Notes under the pieces: model-generated
Databases searched by the model: none
Told to the model about the DNA's origin: nothing
What the model saw: the letters and a program-made list of their open reading frames with translations, nothing else
Shown: positions 16,196-25,239 of the stretch, one piece after another
How positions within the stretch are numbered: the stretch's first letter is position 1
How the letters are laid out: each line of letters opens with the position of its first letter
Source: an uncultured Caulobacterales bacterium
GTDB lineage: Bacteria; Pseudomonadota; Alphaproteobacteria; Caulobacterales; Maricaulaceae
NCBI GenBank assembly: GCA_937928165.1
Contig: CALFVT010000002.1
Span: 124,001 to 188,000, forward strand
Length of the DNA stretch: 64,000 nt
Direction of reading: 5' to 3'
Position numbers and translations under genes: made by a program

Positions 16196-17776
16196 ATGAA
16201 CCGCCCCGATAATATATCACGTGATAAATCACAAGATATACCGGCCCCAAGCGGCGGGCCAGACGAGCCTACCGCGCGGCCAATACGCAGGTTATCTTAT
16301 GCTTTTGCTCGGCAATCGGGCGTTTTGCTTGTACCTAGCCCATCCGGGCCGCAGCTATATTTCCGCGCTGGGCAAGGCCGACCCATCGCCGCGCAATTTG
16401 ACGCTTTACTTGAAGCCCGCCGCATAGCCGGCGCGAACTTAACCCCTGCGCCGCTCCCGCCCAGCGAATTTGAGAATATCCTCGCCCAGACCTATGCCCA
16501 AGGTGATTTATCCGAAACGATTGAAGACGCCATGGATCAGCCCGATAGCCTCGCCTCGCTTGCGGATACCTTGCCGGCGACATCTGATCTGCTCGATAGT
16601 GATGACGATGCCCCCGTTATCCGCTTGATTAACGGGATTATGCAGGAAGCTATTCGCACCCGGGCCTCTGATATTCATATTGAGCCTTTTGAAACTCGCC
16701 TCGCAGTTCGTTTTCGTATTGATGGTAGCCTACGCGATATGCTCTCCCTCGCACCGCGCCTCGCCTCTGTTTTGGTCAGCCGCGTTAAGGTTATGGCAAA
16801 GCTCGATATTGCCAAAAAACGTATCCCCCAAGACGGGCGCTTCTCGCTTAATTTGGGCCAAAAAGCCATTGATGTGCGGGTGTCGACCTTACCGTCCCAA
16901 TATGGCGAACGGGTAGTGATGCGGATTTTAGAAAAAGATTCCATGCGCTTATCCCTGTCTGATTTGGGCATGCAGGCAGATGTACTTGACGGGTTTAGCG
17001 CCGCTATCCGCCGCCCCAATGGTATTTTACTGGTCACAGGGCCCACGGGCTCTGGTAAGACGACGACCCTATACGCGGCCCTATCCCAGCTAAATGACGG
17101 CTCGCGTAATATCCTCACCGTCGAAGACCCAGTAGAATATGCGCTGGACGGGATTGGCCAGACCCAAGTTAATAATAAAGTTGGCATGAGTTTTTCCGCC
17201 GGGCTGCGGGCCATATTGCGCCAAGACCCGGATGTGGTCATGGTCGGTGAAATCCGCGACCCTGAAACCACAGAGATTGCCGTCCAAGCCGCTCTAACTG
17301 GCCACCTTGTGCTCTCGACCGTCCATACAAATTCGGCGATTGCCGCGATTCCGCGCCTGCGCGATATGGGTGTTGAGGCCTTTTTACTCGCCTCGACCAT
17401 TACAGGCATTGCCGCCCAGCGCCTTGTGCGCCGCCTTTGCCCCCATTGTAAAGCGCCAGATGATTTACCTGCATTAACCCGTAAAGAACTCGGCTTACCG
17501 GCGCGTAAAACGCTCACGACCTTTAAAGCTATTGGCTGCGGGCACTGTAATAATATTGGTTATGAAGGCCGGCTTGGGCTTTATGAATATGTGGAAATGG
17601 ATGATGTTCTGCGCGATATGATTCACACGGGGGCCTCCGAAACAGAGATGTCGCAACATGCGTTTAAATCCCGGCAAACCCTTTTACAAAGTGGGGCCGC
17701 CCATATTTTAGCCGGCGAGACCACCGCCGATGAAGTGCTGCGCGTCTGCCGGGCAAAATCTCTTGAAGACACATAG
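16196..17776 (+). CDS. gspE: Type II secretion ATPase GspE (set 2)
   Basis: A 526-residue secretion ATPase. The N-terminal region is shorter than in the set 1 GspE. The core has HIEPFETR, Walker A GPTGSGKTTT near residue 282, the Asp box around TVEDPVEY, Walker B VVMVGEIRD and the His box LSTVHTNSA. The zinc tetracysteine is CPHC (near 414) plus CGHC (near 448). It supplies ATP-driven force for pseudopilus assembly through GspL and GspF. In operon, five bases after gspD and nine before gspF. Confidence 0.95.
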   Translation: MNRPDNISRDKSQDIPAPSGGPDEPTARPIRRLSYAFARQSGVLLVPSPSGPQLYFRAGQGRPIAAQFDALLEARRIAGANLTPAPLPPSEFENILAQTYAQGDLSETIEDAMDQPDSLASLADTLPATSDLLDSDDDAPVIRLINGIMQEAIRTRASDIHIEPFETRLAVRFRIDGSLRDMLSLAPRLASVLVSRVKVMAKLDIAKKRIPQDGRFSLNLGQKAIDVRVSTLPSQYGERVVMRILEKDSMRLSLSDLGMQADVLDGFSAAIRRPNGILLVTGPTGSGKTTTLYAALSQLNDGSRNILTVEDPVEYALDGIGQTQVNNKVGMSFSAGLRAILRQDPDVVMVGEIRDPETTEIAVQAALTGHLVLSTVHTNSAIAAIPRLRDMGVEAFLLASTITGIAAQRLVRRLCPHCKAPDDLPALTRKELGLPARKTLTTFKAIGCGHCNNIGYEGRLGLYEYVEMDDVLRDMIHTGASETEMSQHAFKSRQTLLQSGAAHILAGETTADEVLRVCRAKSLEDT

Positions 17777-17785
17777 GCCGCCTTT

Positions 17786-19012
17786 ATGGACGCCTTTGAT
17801 TATATCGCCATAGACGCCTCTCAGGCCCGTAAAAAAGGCACAGTCTCGGCCCGCACAGCTCGGGACGCCCGCGCCGCCCTGCGTGGCCGCGGACTTAAAC
17901 CCATATCCATTAGTCTTGCCAAACAAAACCGAAAGACCGCCGCCCAAAGCGAGGAGGGCTCCCAAGCCGTAAAAAGTAAAATCTCCCATAAAGACCTGAC
18001 CCAAGCGACGCGGCAATTAGCGATATTAATTGATGCGGGCTCTCCCATCGAAGACACATTACATGTCACCGCCCAGCAATTTGACCGCTCCCCTATGCGC
18101 CAGCAGCTTTTATTTGTTCGCGGGCAAGTGATGGAAGGGGCGCGGCTATCAACAGCCATGAAAGCGGCGGGCGGAACGTTTCCGGATTTATATACGGCCA
18201 TGATCGCAGCGGCAGAAACCTCCGGCCAACTTGCGCCTATCCTTGAACGGCTCGCCGATGATATGGAGGCCTCACAAGCTATTCGCCGTAAAATCACGGC
18301 GGCGATTGTTTACCCTATTGTGCTATCGATTGTCGCCATATTAGTTGTGGCCATTATGATGGTAGCTGTGGTTCCAAAAGTTGTCTCTCAATTTGAAAAT
18401 TTCGGCCAAGAACTACCCTGGCTCACCCGCGCTGTTATCGCGGCATCTGGGTTCCTTCAGGCTCATGGGCTTTTAATTTTAGGATTACTCGCCGCCTTTA
18501 TTTTTGCCTTTCGCTTTGCCCTTCGTACAGAAGGGTTTAAGCGGCGATGGCATAAAGTTTTGCTGAAACTACCCCTCGCAGGCAAACTCATACGCAGTAT
18601 TAATGCTGCACGGTTTTCACGCACAATGTCAGGGCTTCTCGCCAGCGGAACTCCGGCGCTAAACGCCATGGAAACCGCTCGTTTTACGTTACAAAACCTA
18701 CCCATGCGCGACGCCGTGAGCCATGCTTGTGAAAAAGTGCGCGGCGGCATGGCCGTGAGTAAAGCCTTAAAACAAGACGGTGTTTTCCCGCCGCTTGTCG
18801 TGCAAATGATTGCAGGCGGAGAGGCCAGCGGCGATATTGGCCAAATGTTTAGCCGGTCTGCTGATTACCTTGAAGGTGAGTTTGAAAGCTTTATATCCAT
18901 CTTTCTTGCCCTATTAGAGCCGCTGATAATTATACTTCTTGCGGGTGTCGTGCTATTGATTATTGGCGCTATTTTCTTGCCTATCTTAAAATTAAATAGC
19001 TTAATTGTATAA
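17786..19012 (+). CDS. gspF: Type II secretion inner-membrane platform protein GspF (set 2)
   Basis: A 408-residue polytopic protein with two T2SSF domains (about residues 72-195 and 275-400). Membrane segments are clear at about 170-195, 222-243 and 375-402. The N-terminal 60 residues form the usual cytosolic start (FDYIAIDASQARKKGTV). GspF is the platform core that rotates or shuttles pseudopilin subunits, driven by GspE. It is the only GspF in the window, so set 1 must either use this one or a gene elsewhere. Confidence 0.95.
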   Translation: MDAFDYIAIDASQARKKGTVSARTARDARAALRGRGLKPISISLAKQNRKTAAQSEEGSQAVKSKISHKDLTQATRQLAILIDAGSPIEDTLHVTAQQFDRSPMRQQLLFVRGQVMEGARLSTAMKAAGGTFPDLYTAMIAAAETSGQLAPILERLADDMEASQAIRRKITAAIVYPIVLSIVAILVVAIMMVAVVPKVVSQFENFGQELPWLTRAVIAASGFLQAHGLLILGLLAAFIFAFRFALRTEGFKRRWHKVLLKLPLAGKLIRSINAARFSRTMSGLLASGTPALNAMETARFTLQNLPMRDAVSHACEKVRGGMAVSKALKQDGVFPPLVVQMIAGGEASGDIGQMFSRSADYLEGEFESFISIFLALLEPLIIILLAGVVLLIIGAIFLPILKLNSLIV

Positions 19013-19024
19013 ATGACGGAGACC

Positions 19025-19564
19025 ATGATGACGTCTGTAGAAAGTTTAAACCCGCCGCATAATGATAAAGTGGCAGAATTTAACAATGAGTTTAATAATA
19101 AGCCTGATAATAAGTTTCGCATGGAACATCGCCCGAGCCCTCGTAAAGATGCCGGGTTTTCACTGCTTGAAATTATGGTCGCCCTCGTCATTATTGGACT
19201 GCTTACAGCAACCGTTGTCATTAATGTTGTGCCAAATATTGGAACAGCACAAACAACCCGCGCAAAAAGTGATATTCGCAGCCTCACGACGGCGCTGGAG
19301 CTTTACCGCCTTGACCTTTTTGACTACCCCGATGAGCAAGACGGGCTGCGGGCCCTTGTTGAAGCGCCGGCGGGGTTAAGCGCCCCAGAGCGTTACCGCT
19401 TAGGGGGTTATCTTCAAGGAGGCTTGCCAAATGATCCGTGGAACCGTCCTTATATTTACCGTTATCCTGGCGAAAACGGCGTATTTGATATTATCTCCTA
19501 CGGGGCGGACGGGGAAATTGGCGGCGAAGGCAATGACGCCGATATTGTTAGTTGGGAGAAATAA
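19025..19564 (+). CDS. gspG: Major pseudopilin GspG (set 2)
   Basis: The main pseudopilus subunit. Gly-FSLLEIMVALVIIGLL is the prepilin cut site with Glu at +5, and the C-terminal part holds the conserved DPWNRPYIYRYPG and DGEIGGEGNDADI segments of GspG, the latter binding calcium. I favour ATG 19025 because GGAG stands at 19018-19021; ATG 19013 directly follows the gspF stop. Either start gives an unusually long leader of 44-48 residues before the cut site, rich in Asn (NNEFNNKPDN), whereas a start at ATG 19121 would give a normal 12-residue leader but has no visible ribosome binding site. Confidence 0.93.
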   Translation: MMTSVESLNPPHNDKVAEFNNEFNNKPDNKFRMEHRPSPRKDAGFSLLEIMVALVIIGLLTATVVINVVPNIGTAQTTRAKSDIRSLTTALELYRLDLFDYPDEQDGLRALVEAPAGLSAPERYRLGGYLQGGLPNDPWNRPYIYRYPGENGVFDIISYGADGEIGGEGNDADIVSWEK

Positions 19565-19569
19565 CCCGT

Positions 19570-20073
19570 TTGCAACCAGCCCCGCACATATCCAATACGC
19601 CCCTATTCGGCATAGATAAAGAGGCCGGGTTTTCACTCCTTGAAATTCTGGCCGCCCTTGTAATTATCGCCCTGATGAGCACGGCGGTGGCTCTATCTTT
19701 AAAGCCGCCTGTCCCAACAGAAAGTGATCAGCGCGATGCCTTTACGGCGCGTCTTAATCAAGCGGCAAAAAATTCGGTCTATACAGGCCGCGTCCACGCC
19801 CTCTCCGTCAGCACCCAAGGCTTTGCCCTTATGCGCTACCAAGAAGGGGGTTGGGCGGTTATTGAAGAGTTTCCGGCCCTGTCGCGCAAGCGGGTGCAGC
19901 TTCATATTAACAATGAAAAAGTAACTCTGCCTGAAAGCGCAAGCCCGCTTATATTATTTGAGCCGACAGGGGAGATCACTGATTTTACCCTTAACTTACG
20001 CGGGGTTGATCTGAATATTGATCTTTATAGCGCAGAGGATGGCCATGTGAAAATTGGGAAAAAGCGTTCATGA
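19570..20073 (+). CDS. gspH: Minor pseudopilin GspH (set 2)
   Basis: Prepilin-like: EAG-FSLLEILAALVIIALM with Glu at +5, then a small beta-rich domain. The length after the cut site (about 145 residues) and position between gspG and gspI fit GspH, which links the tip complex to the GspG filament. No ATG precedes the cut site; TTG 19570 (GGGAG about 11 bases upstream) or TTG 19552, which would overlap gspG, are the candidate starts. Its stop overlaps gspI by four bases. Confidence 0.85.
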   Translation: MQPAPHISNTPLFGIDKEAGFSLLEILAALVIIALMSTAVALSLKPPVPTESDQRDAFTARLNQAAKNSVYTGRVHALSVSTQGFALMRYQEGGWAVIEEFPALSRKRVQLHINNEKVTLPESASPLILFEPTGEITDFTLNLRGVDLNIDLYSAEDGHVKIGKKRS

Positions 20074-20474
20074 CGCGGCGGCCCCATCATATCGTTCCAA
20101 ATCAGGCCACAAAAGAGCGCGGCTTTACCCTTATTGAAGTGCTCGCCGCTATGGTAATTTTTACGGTCGCCATTTTAGGGCTCTCCCATGCGGGCACAGA
20201 GAGCCTGCGCGGGGCCGCCGCCATAGAGGCCAAGGCGCTGGGCTCCATCATAGCCGATAACCAATTAACGCTCGCCAAGTTTGAGCGCATAGAGGTCGGC
20301 ACGCGGCGAGGCGAATCCGTGCAAATGGGCCGTGAATTTGACTGGAGCCTGACAACAAGCGAGACAGAAATTGAGGGATTTTTTCAAATCACCATTAATG
20401 TCTCCGACCCTATCAGCGAGAACGTTTACATACAGCGCACCGCCTTTATTCGCGATTTGGGGCGAGAGTCGTGA
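20070..20474 (+). CDS. gspI: Minor pseudopilin GspI (set 2)
   Basis: 134 residues. Leader ending ERG, then FTLIEVLAAMVIFTVAILGLSH with Glu at +5; the short length and the Glu-Ala-Lys-Ala-Leu helix after it (conserved as EAKALGSIIADNQL) are typical GspI features. Forms the GspI-J-K tip complex. ATGA overlap with gspH and GTGA overlap with gspJ show tight translational coupling. Confidence 0.92.
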   Translation: MTRRPHHIVPNQATKERGFTLIEVLAAMVIFTVAILGLSHAGTESLRGAAAIEAKALGSIIADNQLTLAKFERIEVGTRRGESVQMGREFDWSLTTSETEIEGFFQITINVSDPISENVYIQRTAFIRDLGRES

Positions 20475-21088
20475 CCGGGCGGCGTAAAAATAATAAATGC
20501 GCAGAGGCCGGGTTTACACTAGTTGAAATGCTTGTCGCCTTGTTTATTTTCTCCGTTATTTCTGTCGGGACTTTGGGGTCTTTGCAAAGCGCTATTCAGG
20601 CCAAAGAGGCCACAGCCAATGCCGTATCCCGCCATGAAGGTCTATCCCTGCTGCGGGCGAGCCTGCGGGCAGACTTAACCCAGATTATCCTACGGGAAAA
20701 CCGAGATGCCTTTGGCGGGTTTGATGAGGTTATGTTTCGCGGCGGCTTTAATGAACTGCTTGATTTCACCCGGATTGGCCGGGTTAATCCCGCTGGTGTT
20801 TTTGCCCGCTCGGATATACAGCGCGTGCGTTATATATTTGAAGACGGGCAGCTTATCCGCCGTGCCCTCGCCCATGAAAATCCTGCACCCTTAACAGAAA
20901 ACCGCGATCGTGTTTTAATGAGCGGGCTAACAGCGGCAGACATTAGCTTTACGCGGGAGCAGATTAGCGTGCCGCAAATTGAACTTCCGCGCGGCAGTCA
21001 AACCCTTGGGATTGATTACGCCGCTTTGACGTTAAGTTTTGAAGATGGGCAAAGCCTGACGCAGATATTTGAGCTAGAGGCGTTTTAA
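20471..21088 (+). CDS. gspJ: Minor pseudopilin GspJ (set 2)
   Basis: 205 residues from a GTG that overlaps the gspI stop (GTGA). Leader ending EAG, then FTLVEMLVALFIFSVIS with Glu at +5; a larger soluble domain follows, as expected for GspJ. Part of the pseudopilus tip. Overlaps the gspK start by one base (TAATG). Confidence 0.9.
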   Translation: MTGRRKNNKCAEAGFTLVEMLVALFIFSVISVGTLGSLQSAIQAKEATANAVSRHEGLSLLRASLRADLTQIILRENRDAFGGFDEVMFRGGFNELLDFTRIGRVNPAGVFARSDIQRVRYIFEDGQLIRRALAHENPAPLTENRDRVLMSGLTAADISFTREQISVPQIELPRGSQTLGIDYAALTLSFEDGQSLTQIFELEAF

Positions 21089-22122
21089 TGCGGCTCCAAT
21101 CACAACATAATCCGCAGACCGTCCAAAAAGATAAGGGCGCCGTTTTACTCACCACATTATTGATCATGTCAATCATGGCAGCGCTAGCGATTATTATGGT
21201 CGAGGATATTTTACTAGCGGTGAAACGCAGCGCCCATATTGATCTTGAAGCGCAGGCAGGATGGTATGTTGAAGGGGCCGATGATTATACCCAAAGCTAT
21301 CTTGAGGGCTTTATAACCCGCGAGAACCTCGCGGCGGCAAATGCACAGCTTAAAGACGGGGTGAGCGGGCTTTTCCCGATTGAGGGCGGGGTGATGTCAT
21401 TTACGCTTCGCGATAGCTCAAATTGCCTCTCCCTTGATTTTTTACGCGGCAGTAATGGGAGTGAATATTTTCAGATTTTATTTGAAACGCTTGGGTGGGA
21501 GCCGCCCATTGCAGCTTCTCATACTGCGCGGCTAAGCGATTGGACAGATGAGAATGAAATTCAGGCCCCGCAAAACGGTGCAGAAGACTTTTACTATCTT
21601 GGCCTAACAACGCCTTACCGCACATCAAATACATCTTTTGCCAGCGTATATGAACTTCGCGCTTTAGGCCTATTAGACGAAACAGAATTTCAATTTCTGC
21701 GCCCTTATATTTGCGCTCATAAAGCCGGGCCGGGGGATGATGATGATAAGTTAAATATCAACACACTCTCTGCGGCCCAAGCGCCGCTACTGGCAATCGC
21801 CCTTGGCAGTGCCGATCATTTGGAAACAGCCGTTAGCGTGATTAACAACCGCCCATCTGGAGGTTGGAATGATTTAGGAGAATTTTGGCTCGCCCCAGAG
21901 CTTGAAGGGCTTGAGCGAAATGAAAGCTTTTCAGAGCAGCTTTTGACGGTGACGCCTCATCATATATGGGCCGATGTCACAATTAATTACCGCGATATTA
22001 TTAAACGAGCCGCCTTTGAATATCGCGTCAGCCCGAATGCGATTGTGAAAACATATCGCTATTTTGGCGATGAGGCCCATTGGCCCTTTGCCGTTAATTT
22101 GCTAGAAGACACGCCGTTATGA
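21088..22122 (+). CDS. gspK: Tip pseudopilin GspK (set 2)
   Basis: 344 residues. A 17-residue leader ends in Gly and the mature part starts AVLLT, so +5 is Thr and not Glu, the GspK hallmark. After the hydrophobic helix come the conserved FTLRDSSNCLSLDFL region and two SAM-like helical domains with KLNINTLSAAQAPLL, the helix-hairpin-helix motif of GspK. It caps the pseudopilus. Overlaps gspL by four bases. Confidence 0.93.
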   Translation: MRLQSQHNPQTVQKDKGAVLLTTLLIMSIMAALAIIMVEDILLAVKRSAHIDLEAQAGWYVEGADDYTQSYLEGFITRENLAAANAQLKDGVSGLFPIEGGVMSFTLRDSSNCLSLDFLRGSNGSEYFQILFETLGWEPPIAASHTARLSDWTDENEIQAPQNGAEDFYYLGLTTPYRTSNTSFASVYELRALGLLDETEFQFLRPYICAHKAGPGDDDDKLNINTLSAAQAPLLAIALGSADHLETAVSVINNRPSGGWNDLGEFWLAPELEGLERNESFSEQLLTVTPHHIWADVTINYRDIIKRAAFEYRVSPNAIVKTYRYFGDEAHWPFAVNLLEDTPL

Positions 22123-23219
22123 GTAAAGATACCACATATCTGGCGCTGCCGCCTGACCTTTTGGGGCCTTGGGCCTATCAACGCGGGGACAGCCCTTTGT
22201 CTTGGGCAAAAACCGAAGTTGAAAAACAGACGCTATCCGGCGCAAGCGAATTGATTATCATCTTGGCGGGGGAGAATATTCGGCGCTTCTCCCTTGAGCT
22301 TCCCGGGCTACGCGGGCGCGAGTTGCAAGCGGCGACAGAATTTGAGCTTGAAGATCATATGGGCGGGGCCGTGAGCGATGAGGTCATTTGCCAAGACCGG
22401 AAACGCCCAGGGACGGTAGCTCTAATGTCCCAAGATTTACATCGCCGCATCAAAAAACTTATGAATGATTACGGCCTAATCCCCCTACGGGTTTTAATTG
22501 ATTATGATCTTTTAGGGGCCGGCCAAGCAGTTCATATTGGGGAGCGCTTGATTAAAGGCGGGGCGCAAGGTTATGCGGTTCATGAAGATTGGACGGATTT
22601 CATAAAAGACGCGCCTGATTTTAATCATATCACCCCGCAAGATCTTTTTACTGCCTTTAAGACGGGCCTTCATAGAGACAAGACCAGGGAGGATAATCCG
22701 TTTGACCTTAAAGCCAGCCTTCGCCTTATAAACTCACAATCCACCGCGCAGTGGCAGACATGGGCAAAATTAGCCGCCCTCGCCCTTGGAGTTATTATTC
22801 TGCCCTTCATGCTAAATTACTATGCTGAAGCCCGCGCATGGACCCAGCAAGCGGATGAAGATAAACAAGCCGCCGCCGCTCTTTACACCCAGGCCACTGG
22901 AGAGCCGGCTAATGATCCAGCCCGGCAAATCTCCCAACGGCTTAAATCCGGAACATCAAGCGCCAAATTTTTAGATATGAGCGCCGTATTAATATCAGCC
23001 ACAGCCAATGTTGACGGCGTGGAGATCGATAAGCTGCGATATGACCCTCGGCAAAACCTGCTGCAGCTTAGCCTTAGATATCCAAATTTTGAAGCCGGGG
23101 CGGCCCTCGAACAAGCTGTGGCTCAGGCGGGCGGGCGGCTTGTCGTCGGCGGAATAAGAGAGCGCGGCGAGGCTCTTATCGGTGAAGCGAGCCTAAGCCT
23201 TGAGGGGGGAGGTCAATGA
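22119..23219 (+). CDS. gspL: Type II secretion protein GspL (set 2)
   Basis: 366 residues. The N-terminal cytosolic actin-like part (residues 1-190, with LPGLRGRELQAATEFELEDH) recruits GspE; a membrane helix follows at about residues 212-230 and a periplasmic ferredoxin-like domain ends the protein. Overlaps its neighbours by four bases on each side, as usual for L-M pairs. Confidence 0.92.
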   Translation: MSKDTTYLALPPDLLGPWAYQRGDSPLSWAKTEVEKQTLSGASELIIILAGENIRRFSLELPGLRGRELQAATEFELEDHMGGAVSDEVICQDRKRPGTVALMSQDLHRRIKKLMNDYGLIPLRVLIDYDLLGAGQAVHIGERLIKGGAQGYAVHEDWTDFIKDAPDFNHITPQDLFTAFKTGLHRDKTREDNPFDLKASLRLINSQSTAQWQTWAKLAALALGVIILPFMLNYYAEARAWTQQADEDKQAAAALYTQATGEPANDPARQISQRLKSGTSSAKFLDMSAVLISATANVDGVEIDKLRYDPRQNLLQLSLRYPNFEAGAALEQAVAQAGGRLVVGGIRERGEALIGEASLSLEGGGQ

Positions 23220-23686
23220 TGGATAAGTTTGACAGCCTAACCCTACGTGAAAAAGTCATGGTTATTGTCATGTGCGCTTTAATTGTCTTGTTTATTTTAT
23301 GGCAATTTATCTTCACCCCGCTGCGGCAATTCCATAATGCCGCCGAGCAGGCCCAGACACGCGCACAAAATGACCGCGCCTATATTGAGAAAAACATTAG
23401 CCTGATTAACCTCGCCGCCGCACCAAAGGGCCGTGAGCCTTTTTCCCGCCGTGAGCTTTTGGAAATGACCCGGCGTGTTGGTATTGAGCGGGTGAGCCGT
23501 ATCCAGCCCCAACCCAATGGGGATATAAAAGTTTGGATTGATGATGTATTAAGCGAGCAAATATTTAGCCTTGTGCAGAATATTGACGCCCAATATGCCA
23601 CCCGCGTCACAGGCGCGCAAATAAGCCGGCAAGAGGGCGGACTTATTTCAGCTCAAATGAGCTTCGCCGTCACCCTAAGCGAATAA
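23216..23686 (+). CDS. gspM: Type II secretion protein GspM (set 2)
   Basis: 156 residues with a membrane helix at about residues 14-32 (VMVIVMCALIVLFILW) and a periplasmic ferredoxin-like domain. Partner of GspL in the platform. Begins at ATG overlapping the gspL stop; gspN follows after seven bases. Confidence 0.9.
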   Translation: MMDKFDSLTLREKVMVIVMCALIVLFILWQFIFTPLRQFHNAAEQAQTRAQNDRAYIEKNISLINLAAAPKGREPFSRRELLEMTRRVGIERVSRIQPQPNGDIKVWIDDVLSEQIFSLVQNIDAQYATRVTGAQISRQEGGLISAQMSFAVTLSE

Positions 23687-23693
23687 TTTTAAT

Positions 23694-24455
23694 ATGCGCC
23701 GCTATATTATTATTGCCATCATCTGGACACTGCTTTGTATAGGCGCATTTCTACCCGCCCGCTGGGCAGGAGCTTTACTGCCCGCAAGTCTGAAACCGCA
23801 AATTATAGCTGGCTCATTAAGCGGAACTTTATGGGACGGACAGGTTAAACTATTACCGCCTAAAACGCGCTGGCCGCTTCATATCCATTATAAGATAAAT
23901 CCGCTCTCTGCTCTTTTTCGTGCTCCCTATAGCCACATGCAGCTTAGCGGTAGCGGGTTTAGCAGCAAGGGCAAGCTTGGCATTTTTGGGCAAAACCATA
24001 TTCAAGCGAAAGACATAAGCGCCGAGTTTAACATGGCGCTTTTACCCATTAGTGATCCAAGGCTTACAGAATTATCAGGGCAAAGTTTTATTACCTTAGA
24101 TAGGCTTAAAATAAAAAATGGCTGCCGAGTAGCCGAAGGCCGTGCGCGCACGAATATTCTATCAGTAAATCTTGATAATTGGCAGTGGTCTGGGCCCCTT
24201 TTATCAGGGCCGATTTCATGCGACGGTGATATCATTTTAGCGGCGATGCGCGGGCAAGATGATAATCACGATATTTCTTTTGACCTGCGCCTCTTCCCAG
24301 ACGGAGTTTACGGTATTGATATTCAAATTACGCCCAAAACAGCGCTCCCGGCAGACTTTGCTATTGCATTAGGGCTTTTAGGCTTTGAACAGACTGAAGA
24401 CGGGGTGGCTATTCTAAAAGAAAAAGGGCAAATCTTCCAAGGTGAGCGCCGTTAG
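23694..24455 (+). CDS. gspN: Type II secretion protein GspN (set 2)
   Basis: 253 residues with one N-terminal membrane helix and a periplasmic beta-rich domain containing the SGSLSGTLWDGQ-type segment (residues about 41-52) and Cys pairs typical of GspN. GspN is an accessory subunit, absent from many T2SS; its function is not settled. Last gene of the operon. No GspO prepilin peptidase gene follows, so processing relies on one elsewhere. Confidence 0.88.
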   Translation: MRRYIIIAIIWTLLCIGAFLPARWAGALLPASLKPQIIAGSLSGTLWDGQVKLLPPKTRWPLHIHYKINPLSALFRAPYSHMQLSGSGFSSKGKLGIFGQNHIQAKDISAEFNMALLPISDPRLTELSGQSFITLDRLKIKNGCRVAEGRARTNILSVNLDNWQWSGPLLSGPISCDGDIILAAMRGQDDNHDISFDLRLFPDGVYGIDIQITPKTALPADFAIALGLLGFEQTEDGVAILKEKGQIFQGERR

Positions 24456-24596
24456 GGCCATAGGGGCGGCAAGACCATCTGGGCCGTGATAAAATATAAT
24501 GCGCGGGTCACATATAAGAGCGCAACCAAGGCGGCAGCAGCAACAGTCCAATATGGTATAATACCGCGCGGACAAAGCGATAAAATAGGAGTTAAT

Positions 24597-25151
24597 ATGA
24601 AAGCCTTTCATTTAACCAAAACCACAATATTTAAAACATCACTTGGCCGCGCCCCTCTGGCCGCGTTATCTGTTGTCTTATGGGGTAATATAATTACCGC
24701 CTGTCAAACCCTTGATGATAATTCCAATGCGCCGCGCACGGCTACAGCGGAGGCAGTCAAATCAGCGGCGCAAGAGCAAAACTTCGAAGGGGATAGCCTA
24801 AGCCCGCGCCAACTCTCCCCCGGAGAATGCGGCCTGTTTATATGGGCTGGAGAAGCGCGCCGATTTATATTATTTGCACAAAACGGACAAAGCGCAGTTT
24901 TGGCTAAAGACGGGCAAGAACTGCTCCTTACCCCCAAAACGCCCAATATCAGTGGTGATTTCTATAATCAAATCCCTATTCAAAATTTTTCGGACGGGCA
25001 GGGCGTAGATTATTCTTTATCTCTTGCTGCGGAACAGGTGATAGACGGCGGGATTCGCTACGCTTCGGGCACATGGCGCTATAAAGACTCATCTGGGTGG
25101 GACGTTATCAAGCCTGTTTACGGACTATCTACATGCCAAGCGCCAAAATAA
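24597..25151 (+). CDS. Predicted lipoprotein of unknown function
   Basis: I start it at ATG 24597 with AGGAG five bases upstream; the frame is open further back but without such a site. The 184-residue product has a basic N terminus, a hydrophobic stretch and ITAC at about residues 33-36, a lipobox. The mature part is an acidic spacer followed by a compact beta-rich domain (GECGLFIWAGEARRFILFAQNG, later SGTWRYKD) with a Cys near each end. I do not recognise the family. A TATAAT-like sequence lies at 24557-24562 upstream. It follows the T2SS operon on the same strand after 141 bases, so it may have its own promoter. Confidence 0.75.
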   Translation: MKAFHLTKTTIFKTSLGRAPLAALSVVLWGNIITACQTLDDNSNAPRTATAEAVKSAAQEQNFEGDSLSPRQLSPGECGLFIWAGEARRFILFAQNGQSAVLAKDGQELLLTPKTPNISGDFYNQIPIQNFSDGQGVDYSLSLAAEQVIDGGIRYASGTWRYKDSSGWDVIKPVYGLSTCQAPK

Positions 25152-25239
25152 ACTCGCGTCAAGCCAAAACTTAGAGCTAGATTAGTCCTTATAAAACAAA
25201 TACTTAACAGGCATTAATATTTCAGAAATAACTTCCTTC

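Noticed and set aside
16215-16226. TATCACGTGATA palindrome in gspE, parS-like centre
   Set aside because: Only the inner TCACGTGA agrees with the parS core GTTTCACGTGAAAC; the outer bases differ and it is about 35 kb from the origin.
16675-17517. 280-codon open frame on the minus strand inside gspE
   Set aside because: An antisense shadow of the conserved GspE core; its composition (Arg/Ser/Thr-rich) is typical of such frames.
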